Below, piece by piece: positions 1 to 7,621 of a stretch of DNA of 10,942 bases; position 1 is the first letter of the stretch, and each line of letters begins with the position of its first letter. Source of the stretch: an uncultured Micavibrio sp. (GTDB lineage Bacteria; Pseudomonadota; Alphaproteobacteria; Micavibrionales; UBA1664). Where the stretch lies: assembly GCA_937896295.1 (NCBI GenBank), contig CALBME010000121.1:1-10942 (forward strand), given 5' to 3'. The notes beneath the pieces were generated by a model that was not told the DNA's origin, searched no databases, and saw nothing but the letters and a program-made list of their open reading frames with translations. Made by a program: the position numbers and the translations under genes.

Positions 1-903
1 GCCGGTTCGCACGGTCCATGCGCGCGCCTCTTTCGGGCCGACGGTGAAATAGGTCTGAAGCCCCAGCATGGTGTGGCCGGCGCGGATGATTTTATCAAGC
101 CCCGCTTCGGACAGGCCGACGCTTTCAAGGAATTCCTTTTTCTCGGCTGCATCCGACATCTGCGCGATTTCGGATTCTATCTGGGCGCAGATGACAACGG
201 CGACGGTGCCTTCGGCCTTGGCGCGCGCCTCGACCTTTTTGGTCCATTCGTTGCCATTGGCTGCGTCGGCCTCCTTGACGTTGGCGATATAAAGCTGCGG
301 CTTGGAGGTGATGAGCTGCAGCAATTTGACCAGGTGTTTCTGGCTGTCGTCGATTTTGACGGTGCGGGCGGGTTTGCCCGCCTCAAGCGCGGCCTTGATC
401 GGGGTGATAATTTCCATCATCTCGATCGCGTTCTTGTCGCCGCCCTTGGCCTTCTTGGCAAGGTTGTTGGCCTGTTTTTCAAGGGATTCCAGATCGGCCA
501 GCATCAGTTCGGTTTCGATGACGTCGGCGTCGCGGATCGGATCGGTCGAGCCTTCGACGTGCACGATGTCGGCATCCTCAAAACAGCGCAGGACGTGCAG
601 GATCGCATCGGTTTCGCGGATGTTGGCAAGGAACTGGTTGCCAAGGCCCTGCCCCTGCGATGCGCCCTTGACCAGACCAGCGATGTCGACGAATTCCAGC
701 TGGCTGGGCACGATTTTCTGCGAGCCACCCAGTTCGGCCAGTTTGTCGAGGCGCGGGTCCGGCACGGCCACCCGGCCGACGTTCGGTTCGATCGTGCAGA
801 AAGGAAAGTTTGCGGCCTGCGCCGCCGCCGTCGCGGTGAGCGCGTTGAACAGCGTCGATTTACCAACGTTGGGAAGACCCACGATACCGCAATTGAAACC
901 CAT
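1..903 (-). CDS. ychF: Ribosome-associated ATPase YchF/OLA1 family, C-terminus cut by window edge
   Basis: YchF is a conserved P-loop NTPase of the Obg/TRAFAC class that prefers ATP, binds ribosomes in the cytoplasm and is linked to stress responses and translation. The visible 301 residues start at ATG 903. The P-loop GLPNVGKST lies at residues 9-17, the Walker B/switch II segment DIAGL follows, and the NVKE motif, which replaces the usual NKxD guanine-specificity motif in this family, is at 208-211. The last visible residues look like the beginning of the TGS domain. The family is about 363 residues long, so roughly 60 C-terminal residues lie outside the window. An AAGGA ribosome site overlaps the pth stop, 9 nt upstream, so ychF is the last visible gene of the rplY-pth-ychF run. 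The pth-ychF pair is common in bacteria. The identification is firm. Confidence 0.96.
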   Translation of the reverse strand, partial: MGFNCGIVGLPNVGKSTLFNALTATAAAQAANFPFCTIEPNVGRVAVPDPRLDKLAELGGSQKIVPSQLEFVDIAGLVKGASQGQGLGNQFLANIRETDAILHVLRCFEDADIVHVEGSTDPIRDADVIETELMLADLESLEKQANNLAKKAKGGDKNAIEMMEIITPIKAALEAGKPARTVKIDDSQKHLVKLLQLITSKPQLYIANVKEADAANGNEWTKKVEARAKAEGTVAVVICAQIESEIAQMSDAAEKKEFLESVGLSEAGLDKIIRAGHTMLGLQTYFTVGPKEARAWTVRTG

Positions 904-912
904 AGTTATTCC

Positions 913-1542
913 TTACCTTTGCTCTTCTGAAATTCTTGTCATGAAATCGTCGCTGTGTCCGTCCAGCAATACATCCATATGGCGTGAAATGGCCGCCATG
1001 GTCAGGTCGGTGACATGCGCCTCGCTACTGGCGAAGTCGGACAGGACATAGCCCGATACGCGCGCCTTGTCACCGGGGTGGCCTATTCCGATGCGAACGC
1101 GGTGGTAGTTCTGGTCGCCGAGATCGGCGTCGATGCTTTTCAGCCCGTTATGCCCGGCGGCGCCGCCACCCGTCTTCACGCGGATCTTGCCGGGTGGCAA
1201 ATCTAGTTCGTCGTGCATGACAATGATGCGCGCAGGCGCGATTTTATAAAAGCGCGCGGCATCGGCCACGGCCTGACCAGATTTGTTCATGTAGGTCTGC
1301 GGTTTCATCAGCATGACGCGCTGCCCGTCAATCGTGCCGTCCGCGATCTGGGCGGAAAACTTGGTGCGCCACGGGCCAAACTTGTGATCGTCCGCGATGC
1401 GGTCGACCGCCATGAAGCCGATGTTGTGACGGTTGTTTTCGTACTGGCGTCCGGGATTGCCAAGCCCCACGACCAGCCACGAAAAGGACGCGCCGCCTGA
1501 GGACGTTTTCTTTCCAAGGGCGGCGCGTAATTTGTCGAACAT
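913..1542 (-). CDS. pth: Peptidyl-tRNA hydrolase
   Basis: This enzyme cleaves the ester bond of peptidyl-tRNAs dropped by stalled ribosomes and recycles tRNA in the cytoplasm. The product is 209 residues. Family signatures are present in order: VGLGNPG (25-31, with Asn29), the catalytic His in RHNIGF (His39), [10 protein letters not shown] (Asn86), HDELDLP (Asp111) and GHNGLKS (Asn132). These match the His20, Asn10, Asn68, Asp93 and Asn114 set of the E. coli enzyme. Compared with E. coli there are about 18 extra N-terminal residues before the first beta strand. No later ATG could serve as a start, and GGAAGG sits just upstream of ATG 1542, so the longer start is kept. It lies 24 nt after rplY and 9 nt before ychF, so co-transcription is very likely. 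Confidence 0.97.
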   Translation of the reverse strand: MFDKLRAALGKKTSSGGASFSWLVVGLGNPGRQYENNRHNIGFMAVDRIADDHKFGPWRTKFSAQIADGTIDGQRVMLMKPQTYMNKSGQAVADAARFYKIAPARIIVMHDELDLPPGKIRVKTGGGAAGHNGLKSIDADLGDQNYHRVRIGIGHPGDKARVSGYVLSDFASSEAHVTDLTMAAISRHMDVLLDGHSDDFMTRISEEQR

Positions 1543-1549
1543 ATAAGAC

Positions 1550-1563
1550 CTTCCGGACGGAAG
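1550..1563 (-). promoter_or_regulatory. Small hairpin covering the pth ribosome binding site
   Basis: Between the rplY stop and the pth ATG the minus strand reads CTTCCGTCCGGAAG, a 5-bp stem (CTTCC/GGAAG) with a 4-nt loop. The 3' arm contains the GGAAG of the pth Shine-Dalgarno sequence. Ribosomes finishing rplY only a few bases upstream could keep it open, which would couple pth translation to rplY. The stem is short, so the structure is seen but its effect is inference. Confidence 0.3.
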
Positions 1564-1566
1564 AGA

Positions 1567-2247
1567 TTACTTCTTCGCGTCTTTCTTGTCGTCTTTGGGA
1601 GCATCTTCCGGTTTGGAAGCTTCCGTGGCCGGAACTTCCGAAGCGGTCGGGGCTGCGGTGTCGATGACTTCTTCTTCGCGCGGCGCGGCAAGCGTCGCAA
1701 TCGTGAAGGCTTCGGCATCCTGAACAGCGGGTTTCACGCCGTTCGGCAGCTTGACGTCAGCCAGTTTGAACGAATGGCCGATTTCCTGACCGGCGATGTC
1801 GATGACGATTTCATCGGGGATCGCGTTGGCCGGGCACATCAGGGGCACTTCGTGGTTGACGACGGTCAGGGTCGCGCCGGCTTTCAGGCCGGGGCAGTTG
1901 TCGTGACCGGTGAAGTGAACAGGGACTTCGACGCGGATGACCGTTTTTTCTGTCACGCGCAGGAAGTCGGCGTGCAGAATACGATCGGTAACCGGGTCCA
2001 GCTGCAGATCGCGGGCGATGACCAGGTGCTTCGCACCATCAACCGACATGTCGCACAGGGCCGTGAAAATGTGGCCTTTGTGGTATTCGGTGGTCAGCGG
2101 CTTGGAATCAAGGCTGATCAGAACGGGTTCTTTGTTATCGCCGTAGATGACGGCGGGAATTTTATTTTCGCGGCGAACAGCGCGGGCGGTCCCCTTGCCT
2201 GACCCCTCGCGTTTGTCAGCCGTCATTTGGATGTGTGATTTAGCCAT
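1567..2247 (-). CDS. rplY: 50S ribosomal protein L25, long (TL5/Ctc) form
   Basis: L25 binds 5S rRNA in the central protuberance of the large subunit. The product is 226 residues, the long two-domain TL5/Ctc type rather than the single-domain E. coli type. It has an N-terminal 5S-binding beta-barrel domain (about residues 1-95, with the family segment RRENKIPAVIYG), a second beta domain to about 185, then a roughly 40-residue Ala/Glu/Lys-rich tail that is probably disordered. ATG 2247 is chosen because AAGGA lies 8 nt upstream. An in-frame TTG at 2268 would put that ribosome site inside the gene. It is the first gene of the rplY-pth-ychF run and follows the prs terminator, with its own candidate promoter in the gap. 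Confidence 0.96.
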   Translation of the reverse strand: MAKSHIQMTADKREGSGKGTARAVRRENKIPAVIYGDNKEPVLISLDSKPLTTEYHKGHIFTALCDMSVDGAKHLVIARDLQLDPVTDRILHADFLRVTEKTVIRVEVPVHFTGHDNCPGLKAGATLTVVNHEVPLMCPANAIPDEIVIDIAGQEIGHSFKLADVKLPNGVKPAVQDAEAFTIATLAAPREEEVIDTAAPTASEVPATEASKPEDAPKDDKKDAKK

Positions 2248-2276
2248 AGTGACGTTCCTTACAAACAAGTGGTTAA

Positions 2277-2298
2277 CCGGACCTCCAGGGGTGTCCGG
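2277..2298 (-). promoter_or_regulatory. Inverted repeat in the rplY leader
   Basis: The arms CCGGAC and GTCCGG form a perfect 6-bp stem around a 10-nt loop, about 30 nt upstream of the rplY ATG and downstream of the candidate promoter, so it would lie in the mRNA leader. There is no T-run, so it is not an intrinsic terminator. It could be a regulatory stem, but chance cannot be excluded in GC-rich DNA. Confidence 0.3.
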
Positions 2299-2309
2299 GA
2301 ATGAGGGCG

Positions 2310-2338
2310 GTTTTACGCATCAAGCGACTGAAAAGCAA
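2310..2338 (-). promoter_or_regulatory. Candidate sigma70-type promoter for rplY-pth-ychF
   Basis: On the minus strand a -35-like TTGCTT (2333-2338) is separated by 17 nt from a -10-like TAAAAC (2310-2315). It lies between the prs terminator and rplY, where a promoter is needed. The match is moderate and was found by eye. Confidence 0.35.
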
Positions 2339-2350
2339 GGAAAAACCTGC

Positions 2351-2378
2351 AAAAAACGGCCCATGTGGGCCGCTTTTT
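2351..2378 (-). terminator. Rho-independent terminator after prs, possibly two-way
   Basis: The inverted repeat CGGCCCA/TGGGCCG (2357-2363 and 2366-2372) is followed on the minus strand by six T (complement of 2351-2356). A run of five T on the plus strand (2374-2378) makes it look usable in both directions. It lies about 40 nt past the prs stop codon and separates prs from rplY. Confidence 0.85.
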
Positions 2379-2414
2379 ACAAATAGGGCGCAATAACAAC
2401 CACTTATGAAGCGG

Positions 2415-3347
2415 TTATTTAAAAAGATCGGAGACCGATTTCTCGTCGCTGATGCGTTTGATCGCCTCGCCCAGCAGGTCGGCCACGCTCAGCTGCTCGA
2501 TGCAGTCGGCGATGCGCACGGACTCGGTCGCGGCGATGGAATCCGAAATGATGATCTTCTTGATCGGACTGGCCGAAATACGGGCGACCGCGCCGCCGGA
2601 CAGGACGCCGTGCACGACATAGGCGAAAATATCATTCGCGCCCTGTTCTTTCAGCGCGACGGCGGCATTGCACAGCGTACCGGCGGAATCGACGATATCG
2701 TCGACCATGATGCAGTTCTTGCCCTTGACCTCACCGATGACGTTCATGACTTCGGATACGCCGGCCTGCGGGCGGCGCTTGTCGATGATGGCAAGGTCGC
2801 AGCCCAGTTTCTTGGCGAAGGCGCGCGCGCGCACGACGCCGCCGACATCGGGCGAGACGATGCACAGGTCTTCCGCCTTGCCGCGTTTTTCCATGTTGGG
2901 CAAAAACACCGGGCCGATGATCAGGTTATCGAGGGGAATGTCGAAGAAACCCTGAATCTGGCCGGCATGCAATTCCATCGTCAGGACGCGGTCGGCGCCG
3001 GCCTGTGTAATCAGGTTGGCGACCAGCTTGGCCGAAATCGGCGTGCGCGGGCCCGTCTTGCGGTCCTGACGCGCATAACCGAAATACGGAATGACCGCGG
3101 TGATGCGGCGGGCGGAACCGCGGCGGCACGCGTCAATCGTGACCAGCAGTTCCATGAGGTTGTCGTTGGCGGGATAGGATGTCGACTGGATGACGAAGAC
3201 ATCTTCGCCGCGGATGTTTTCCTGCAGTTCGACGAACACTTCCATGTCGGCAAAGCGGCGGATGGATGCCTGTGCCAGGGATGCGCCCAGATATTTTGCG
3301 ATCGCCTCGCCCAGGGGTCTGTTGGAATTACAGCAGATCAGTTTCAT
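2415..3347 (-). CDS. prs: Ribose-phosphate pyrophosphokinase (PRPP synthase, class I)
   Basis: The enzyme makes PRPP from ribose 5-phosphate and ATP, feeding purine, pyrimidine, NAD, histidine and tryptophan synthesis in the cytoplasm. The product is 310 residues, normal for class I. Visible landmarks are the ATP-site segment [10 protein letters not shown] (88-97), the conserved His127 in ELHAGQ, DKRR (188-191), and the PRPP-binding loop [10 protein letters not shown] (214-223), whose acidic residues bind the ribose phosphate. ATG 3347 has only a weak AAGAG ribosome site about 6 nt upstream, but the protein begins where the family begins. It lies 60 nt downstream of pgeF, with a candidate promoter of its own in that gap, and ends at a strong terminator. 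Confidence 0.97.
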   Translation of the reverse strand: MKLICCNSNRPLGEAIAKYLGASLAQASIRRFADMEVFVELQENIRGEDVFVIQSTSYPANDNLMELLVTIDACRRGSARRITAVIPYFGYARQDRKTGPRTPISAKLVANLITQAGADRVLTMELHAGQIQGFFDIPLDNLIIGPVFLPNMEKRGKAEDLCIVSPDVGGVVRARAFAKKLGCDLAIIDKRRPQAGVSEVMNVIGEVKGKNCIMVDDIVDSAGTLCNAAVALKEQGANDIFAYVVHGVLSGGAVARISASPIKKIIISDSIAATESVRIADCIEQLSVADLLGEAIKRISDEKSVSDLFK

Positions 3348-3383
3348 GCGCGCTCTTACGGTCCCGGTGGTGAAGTCGGGGGC

Positions 3384-3411
3384 ATCATAACCGCCAAGCG
3401 CCTGAAATCAA
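3384..3411 (-). promoter_or_regulatory. Candidate promoter for prs
   Basis: The minus strand shows TTGATT (3406-3411, overlapping the pgeF stop codon), a 16-nt spacer and TATGAT (3384-3389), five of six matches to the sigma70 -10 box. It would start transcription about 30 nt upstream of the prs ATG, giving prs expression independent of the pgeF operon. Confidence 0.42.
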
Positions 3412-4175
3412 GCGCGTTTTAGGGAAATGACGGAGATCTGCCGTCCCGGCGTGGGTTCCCCGTGCCGGGTGGCGCGGCGGTGGCTGAAATATCCGCTGTT
3501 TTCCGGACAGGTGTCGATGTCCATGAGGTCAACCGCCGCCACCCCTGCCCGTTTCAGGCGAAAGGCGCAGTAGCCGGGCAAATCGAACATCCATTTATCC
3601 GCCTGCGCAGACGGCGTGAAAAAGGCGACCGCGCTTTCATCGTCTGCGACGAAGGGTTTTTCAAATCCGTGGCTGACCTCGTAACTGGCGCGCGCGATCG
3701 CGGGGCCGATGGCGGCACGGATGTTGCGTGCGCCCATGGTCCTCATCGCATCAAGCGTGGACTCCAGAACGCCTTTGACGGCGCCGCCCCATCCGGCATG
3801 CGCCGCGCCGATGATGCCATCGCCTTCGAACAACACGGGCACGCAGTCCGCCGAAAGCACGCCCAGCGCAAGACCTGGCCTGTCGGTCACAAGCGCGTCG
3901 GCCTCGGCACCGGCGTCGCCTTCTGAAGTGATGGTGACGCAATTGGCGCTATGTACCTGTTTGAGAATGATGAGTTTGTCTGGCACCACGTTCATGGCGC
4001 TGGCCACGCGCGCGCGGTTTTCGGCAACGCGCTCCGGGTCGTCGCCCACCAGCATACCAATATTGAGCGATGAAAAACGACCCGTGCTGACCCCGCCGTC
4101 ACAGCCGAAAAAGCCGTGCGTGCCGGTGAGGATGCGCGATGTGACGAAGGGCGGCTTAGTAGACGGAGACAGCAT
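3408..4175 (-). CDS. pgeF: Peptidoglycan editing factor PgeF / YfiH (multicopper-oxidase-like laccase-fold) protein
   Basis: E. coli PgeF (YfiH) keeps wrong amino acids such as L-serine out of peptidoglycan precursors; other members of the fold have purine nucleoside phosphorylase or deaminase activity. The product is 255 residues. Family landmarks are GGVSTG near the N-terminus, KQVHS (metal ligand His75), SADCVPVLF (Cys111), AAHAGWGG (His126) and the C-terminal YFSHRRA segment. The His-Cys-His set is the family's zinc/active site. ATG 4175 overlaps the last 20 nt of the upstream secreted-protein gene and has only a weak GAGAAA ribosome site, which suggests translation coupled to that gene. 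There is no internal Met to serve as a shorter start. PgeF next to prs is a familiar alphaproteobacterial neighbourhood. Confidence 0.93.
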   Translation of the reverse strand: MLSPSTKPPFVTSRILTGTHGFFGCDGGVSTGRFSSLNIGMLVGDDPERVAENRARVASAMNVVPDKLIILKQVHSANCVTITSEGDAGAEADALVTDRPGLALGVLSADCVPVLFEGDGIIGAAHAGWGGAVKGVLESTLDAMRTMGARNIRAAIGPAIARASYEVSHGFEKPFVADDESAVAFFTPSAQADKWMFDLPGYCAFRLKRAGVAAVDLMDIDTCPENSGYFSHRRATRHGEPTPGRQISVISLKRA

Positions 4176-4818
4176 CGTTTCTCGGATTCATGGGAAGGAT
4201 CACGCCCCCATCATCCTGAAAACGACGATATTGTCCATTGGGGTAAATGCTGTAGGCGCCCGGAAAATTGACCGACTGGAAGATGCCGCGGAACAGGCCC
4301 TCCCATTTGGCGAAATGACGGTTCATGGATTCGCAGGTCATGAAAATGCGCTTGCCGTCATACTGGGCGGCGATGGCGATGGCATGCATCGGCACGTTGG
4401 TGCCCATCCACGATTTGTTGAAGTCCAGCTGCGCCATCACGGCGCCGGCGGGGCCGATGGCATTGGTGGTGCCGTAGCTGCTGACATACACATTGCTTGT
4501 GTCGTTGCGGTTATAAAATTCCTGTGCGAATGCGGCCTGGTTGTACACGCTGGCCGATACATTCAGGCCCATGGCGGGCGGTGTTTCGCGGTAGCGGCCA
4601 TCCTCGTTCACGAACAGGCGGCACGCCGCATGGTCCGCGCCCTGCGGCGCTACGACATGAAGGCGCAGATTGGGCTGGAAACTGCCCTGGCGCATCCAGT
4701 TATCGGGAAACGTCACCTGCATCTTATAGGCGGGGTCCTGCCAGACGAACACTTCGGCGCGCGCCAGAGTCGGAGTCAGGGCGAGCACGCCTGCGAGGGT
4801 AAGGATCAGGTTTTTCAT
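4156..4818 (-). CDS. Secreted protein of unknown function, possible PsbP/Mog1-like fold
   Basis: I do not recognise a named family. The 220-residue product starts with a clear Sec signal peptide: Lys2, a hydrophobic core at about residues 3-18 and a LARA cleavage site after residue 21. The mature part begins with an aromatic strand, then a Y-x-M-x-V-T-F-P-D-x-W motif (31-41), and has a G-L-F-x-x-I-F-x-S-V-x-F segment at 174-185. An opening 'fP-W' motif and a closing 'I-x-S-x-F' strand recall PsbP/Mog1-like (DUF1795-type) lipoprotein domains, but this is a weak by-eye resemblance. Cys66 and Cys162 are the only mature cysteines and could form a disulfide. There is no lipobox. The last ~35 residues are polar. 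The gene overlaps pgeF by 20 nt, so it may act in the envelope alongside peptidoglycan quality control. ATG 4818 lacks a Shine-Dalgarno but sits 9 nt after a good -10 box. Confidence 0.78.
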   Translation of the reverse strand: MKNLILTLAGVLALTPTLARAEVFVWQDPAYKMQVTFPDNWMRQGSFQPNLRLHVVAPQGADHAACRLFVNEDGRYRETPPAMGLNVSASVYNQAAFAQEFYNRNDTSNVYVSSYGTTNAIGPAGAVMAQLDFNKSWMGTNVPMHAIAIAAQYDGKRIFMTCESMNRHFAKWEGLFRGIFQSVNFPGAYSIYPNGQYRRFQDDGGVILPMNPRNDAVSVY

Positions 4819-4827
4819 GACGTTATG

Positions 4828-4856
4828 GTTATAGGTGGGACAGGCACTCACGGCAA
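4828..4856 (-). promoter_or_regulatory. Candidate promoter giving a leaderless transcript
   Basis: TTGCCG (4851-4856), a 17-nt spacer and TATAAC (4828-4833) on the minus strand form a reasonable sigma70-type promoter. The -10 box ends 9 nt before the ATG at 4818, so transcription should start within 0-3 nt of that ATG. The start codon has no ribosome binding site, which fits a leaderless mRNA. Confidence 0.45.
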
Positions 4857-4885
4857 GTATCGCAAGCCATGCTTAAGGAAACGTT

Positions 4886-4902
4886 TATAAGTGCCTATAA
4901 GT
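4886..4902. repeat. Two direct TATAAGT repeats one helical turn apart
   Basis: TATAAGT occurs at 4886-4892 and again at 4896-4902, start to start exactly 10 bp, in the gap between trpS and the secreted-protein gene, about 30 bp upstream of the candidate -35 box. The spacing would suit a protein binding one face of DNA, but the motif is AT-rich and short. Confidence 0.3.
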
Positions 4903-4948
4903 TCACGCTTTAGCGGCTCTTTTTATGGCCGCATGCCCATCTGTCCTG

Positions 4949-4971
4949 AAAAAAGCCGGCGTCTGTACGCC
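4949..4971 (-). terminator. Rho-independent terminator of murJ-trpS
   Basis: Immediately after the trpS stop codon the minus strand has GGCGT-ACAG-ACGCC (5-bp stem, 4-nt loop; 4958-4971), then GGC and six T (complement of 4949-4954). The stem is short but GC-rich and well placed. Confidence 0.65.
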
Positions 4972-5976
4972 TTAACCGCGCCAGAAGCCCATGGCACTGA
5001 ACACATCGTTCAGGATGGGTTGGGCGATGGCGTTGGCCCGCTCGGCGCCGTCGGCCAGAATGCGGTCGATTTCAGCCGGCTCGGACAGCAATTCGTTCAG
5101 ACGGTTCGTGATGGGTGACAGCGATGCGACCGCCACTTCCGCCAGCGCCGTTTTGAAAGGGGAAAACTGACCGCCGCCGAAACGTTTCATCACCGCATCC
5201 GCGCTTTCGCCGGACAGGGCGGCGTAGATGCTGATCAGGTTTTCGACTTCGGGCCGGCCCTTCGCCTCTTCCGGTGTCGCCGGGAACGGCAGCATGTCGG
5301 ATTTGGCCTTCTTGATTTTCTTCGCAATCGTATCGGCGTCGTCGGTCAGGTTGATGCGGCTGTTGTCGGAGGGATCCGACTTGCTCATCTTCTTGGTGCC
5401 GTCGGCCAGCGACATGACACGCGTCGCACCCTTCACCAGCACCGTTTCGGGTTCCGGGAAGAAGTCCGCCTTATAACGGTGGTTGAAGGTGCGCGCGATT
5501 TCACGGGTCAGTTCCAGATGCTGGCTCTGGTCGTCGCCCACGGGCACATGCGTCGCTTTATACGTCAGGATGTCGGCAGCCATCAGCACGGGATAGGCGT
5601 AAAGGCCAAGCCCCACCTTCTCGCGGTTTTCGCCGCCCTTGTCCTTGAACTGGGTCATGCGGTCCAGCTTGCCGACCTGCGTCATGGTGGACAGAAGCCA
5701 GTTGAGCTGCGCATGCGCGGTCACCGCCGATTGCGGGAAAAGGATCGACCGTTTGGGGTCGATGCCAGCTGCCAGGTAGGCGGCGGCAATCTCGCGCGTG
5801 GATTTTGTCAGCTGGGCCGGATCATACGGCATCGTGATCGCGTGCAGGTCCACCACGCAATAGAGGCATTCGTAATCCTCGTCCTGCATTTTCACCCAGT
5901 TTTTGAGCGCCCCCAGATAATTGCCGAGGTGCAGATTATTGGTGGGCTGCATGCCCGAAAGGATACGCTTTTTCAT
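4972..5976 (-). CDS. trpS: Tryptophanyl-tRNA synthetase
   Basis: A class I aminoacyl-tRNA synthetase that charges tRNA-Trp in the cytoplasm. The 334-residue product has the bacterial length. It begins KKRILSGMQPT as the family does, has the HIGH-type motif HLGN at residues 16-19 and the KMSKS loop at 196-200 followed by D-P-S-D-N-S-R. The GDDQSQH segment between them is also typical. The start is 3 nt after the murJ stop and lacks a strong Shine-Dalgarno sequence, which points to translation coupled to murJ. The murJ-trpS pairing is usual in Alphaproteobacteria. A terminator follows directly after the stop codon. Confidence 0.97.
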   Translation of the reverse strand: MKKRILSGMQPTNNLHLGNYLGALKNWVKMQDEDYECLYCVVDLHAITMPYDPAQLTKSTREIAAAYLAAGIDPKRSILFPQSAVTAHAQLNWLLSTMTQVGKLDRMTQFKDKGGENREKVGLGLYAYPVLMAADILTYKATHVPVGDDQSQHLELTREIARTFNHRYKADFFPEPETVLVKGATRVMSLADGTKKMSKSDPSDNSRINLTDDADTIAKKIKKAKSDMLPFPATPEEAKGRPEVENLISIYAALSGESADAVMKRFGGGQFSPFKTALAEVAVASLSPITNRLNELLSEPAEIDRILADGAERANAIAQPILNDVFSAMGFWRG

Positions 5977-5979
5977 GTC

Positions 5980-7551
5980 TTAAACAGTCTTGCTTGGTGA
6001 TTTTTTAAAGTACGACTTGATCTCGGCCAGCGTCATGGCGCCGGTGGCGAAGATCACCGCCAGATAGACAAGGCCGCCGCCGCCCACAAGGGCGCCCAGC
6101 GATGCAAGGCGGGGAAGGCCGCCGGCTGAAAAATTGTCGTGCAGGACATAGCCGACAGCATACACGAAAACGCCCATCAAAGTCGAGGCCGCAAGAATGC
6201 GCGGCATGACGCGGCGGAAACGCGCATCGAAATGCAGATGCTTGCGCCGGCGCAAGATCGCCCACATCAGACCCAGTTGTACCCAGCCCGCAAGGCCGGT
6301 GGCGGTGGCGATGCCGGCGACGCCGAAATCAAAGGCGAAGACAAGCGTCAGCGCGACGATGATGTTAAAGGCCACGGAAATACCGGCGACGACAACAGGT
6401 GTCGTGGTGTCCTGCCGCGCATAGCAGGCAGTGGCCAGCACCTTGCCCGCGACATAGGCCGGCAGGCCGATGGAATACCCCGCCAGCACCTGCGCGGTGA
6501 TGACGGCGTCCGCCATGGTGAAGGCGCCCTTTTCAGATGAGAACAGCGCCGCGATGATGGGATAGGACGCCAGCGCCAGCGCCAGCGCCGCGGGCAGCGC
6601 CAGCAGGAAGCTGGCCTCGAGGCCGCGGTTGAACAGGTTTTCGGTTTCTTCCTTGTTGTCGGTGGCGACCGCCTTGGACAACATGGGCAAAAGCGCCGCG
6701 CCGATGGCGATCCCCACCGTGCCGAGCGGCAGCTGGTTGAGGCGGTCGGCATAATATAAGTGGCTGATCGCGCCGGTGGGCAGGAAAGACCCGATGACCA
6801 CGTCCGCGAACAGATTGATCTGCACCACACCCGCGCCGATGATGCCCGGCACCATCAGGCGGAAGAGCTGGCGGATATGCGGGGTGAGTTTGGGCATCGC
6901 GGGTTTGAGAATGATGCCGGCGCGGTAGGCGCAGACCCAGACGAAGACCAGTTGCACGACACCGGCAGCGGTAACGCCCCAGGCTAACGCGTGCCCGGCG
7001 GTGGGGAACAGGAACTGCGTCAGCAGCAGGCACACGACCATTGTCATGTTGAAAAAGATGGGCGCGGCGGCGAAGGGCGCGAAGCGGTCATGCGCGTTGA
7101 GCACGCCGCCGATCAGCGCCGTCACCGACATCAGTAATAGATAGGGAAAAGTGATGCGCGAAAACAGCACTGCCAGTTCATAGCGCGTGGTGCCTTCCCC
7201 GAAACCGGGGGCCAGCGCCCACATGACCAGCGGCATGGCGATCATCGCCACGATGGTGAACGGGATCAGAATGCCCGCCATCACGCCCATCGCCCCTTGC
7301 GCGAATTTGCGCGACGCTTCCAGCCCCTCGACCTGCGAGACCTTGGAATAAAGCGGGACGAACGACACGGTGAACGCACCTTCCGCCGTAACGCGGCGGA
7401 AAAAATTGGGCAGTTTCAGCGCGACGAAAAACGCATCGGCGACGGGGCCTGCCCCCAGGATACGGGCGGTCAGCAGGTCGCGGACGAAACCCGCAACGCG
7501 GCTGGCGAGGGTCAGCCCCCCTACGGTCACCATGGCCTTGATAAGCTTCAT
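5980..7551 (-). CDS. murJ: Lipid II flippase MurJ (MviN)
   Basis: MurJ moves the peptidoglycan precursor lipid II from the inner to the outer leaflet of the cytoplasmic membrane. The 523-residue product is almost wholly hydrophobic helices, as expected for a 14-helix MOP-superfamily transporter. The N-terminal signature is clear: SRVAGFVRD (17-25), GAGPVADAFFVA (33-44), LPNFFRRVTAEGAF. The arginines and acid needed in E. coli fall at identical positions here: Arg18, Arg24, Asp39, Arg52, Arg53 and Arg270. The residue at the place of E. coli Glu273 is Gln. ATG 7551 has no obvious Shine-Dalgarno site; the next Met (residue 7) would remove part of helix 1, so the first is kept. It diverges from ubiE across a 70-nt gap. 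glnD, often upstream of murJ in this class, is absent here. Confidence 0.97.
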   Translation of the reverse strand: MKLIKAMVTVGGLTLASRVAGFVRDLLTARILGAGPVADAFFVALKLPNFFRRVTAEGAFTVSFVPLYSKVSQVEGLEASRKFAQGAMGVMAGILIPFTIVAMIAMPLVMWALAPGFGEGTTRYELAVLFSRITFPYLLLMSVTALIGGVLNAHDRFAPFAAAPIFFNMTMVVCLLLTQFLFPTAGHALAWGVTAAGVVQLVFVWVCAYRAGIILKPAMPKLTPHIRQLFRLMVPGIIGAGVVQINLFADVVIGSFLPTGAISHLYYADRLNQLPLGTVGIAIGAALLPMLSKAVATDNKEETENLFNRGLEASFLLALPAALALALASYPIIAALFSSEKGAFTMADAVITAQVLAGYSIGLPAYVAGKVLATACYARQDTTTPVVVAGISVAFNIIVALTLVFAFDFGVAGIATATGLAGWVQLGLMWAILRRRKHLHFDARFRRVMPRILAASTLMGVFVYAVGYVLHDNFSAGGLPRLASLGALVGGGGLVYLAVIFATGAMTLAEIKSYFKKSPSKTV

Positions 7552-7572
7552 TGTGGAAAAATCCCGAAACTG

Positions 7573-7601
7573 TTGTCGATTGGTTGCGTTTTTGGTTTAA
7601 G
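7573..7601 (+). promoter_or_regulatory. Candidate promoter for ubiE
   Basis: TTGTCG (7573-7578), 17 nt, then TTTAAG (7596-7601). Transcription would begin near 7608, about 14 nt before the ATG at 7622. The match is modest. No convincing promoter was seen for murJ on the other strand of the same gap. Confidence 0.3.
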
Positions 7602-7621
7602 GTGCGTTGATCAAGAGCATC

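Noticed and set aside
73..930. 285-codon open frame on the plus strand
   Set aside because: Antisense of ychF, which carries the P-loop and NVKE motif in the opposite direction.
2406..3422. 338-codon open frame on the plus strand
   Set aside because: Complete antisense of prs, whose motifs are unmistakable on the other strand.
3709..4890. 393-codon open frame on the plus strand
   Set aside because: It runs antisense across pgeF and the secreted-protein gene, both supported by family motifs or a signal peptide, and its translation shows no recognisable domain. It is an artefact of high GC.
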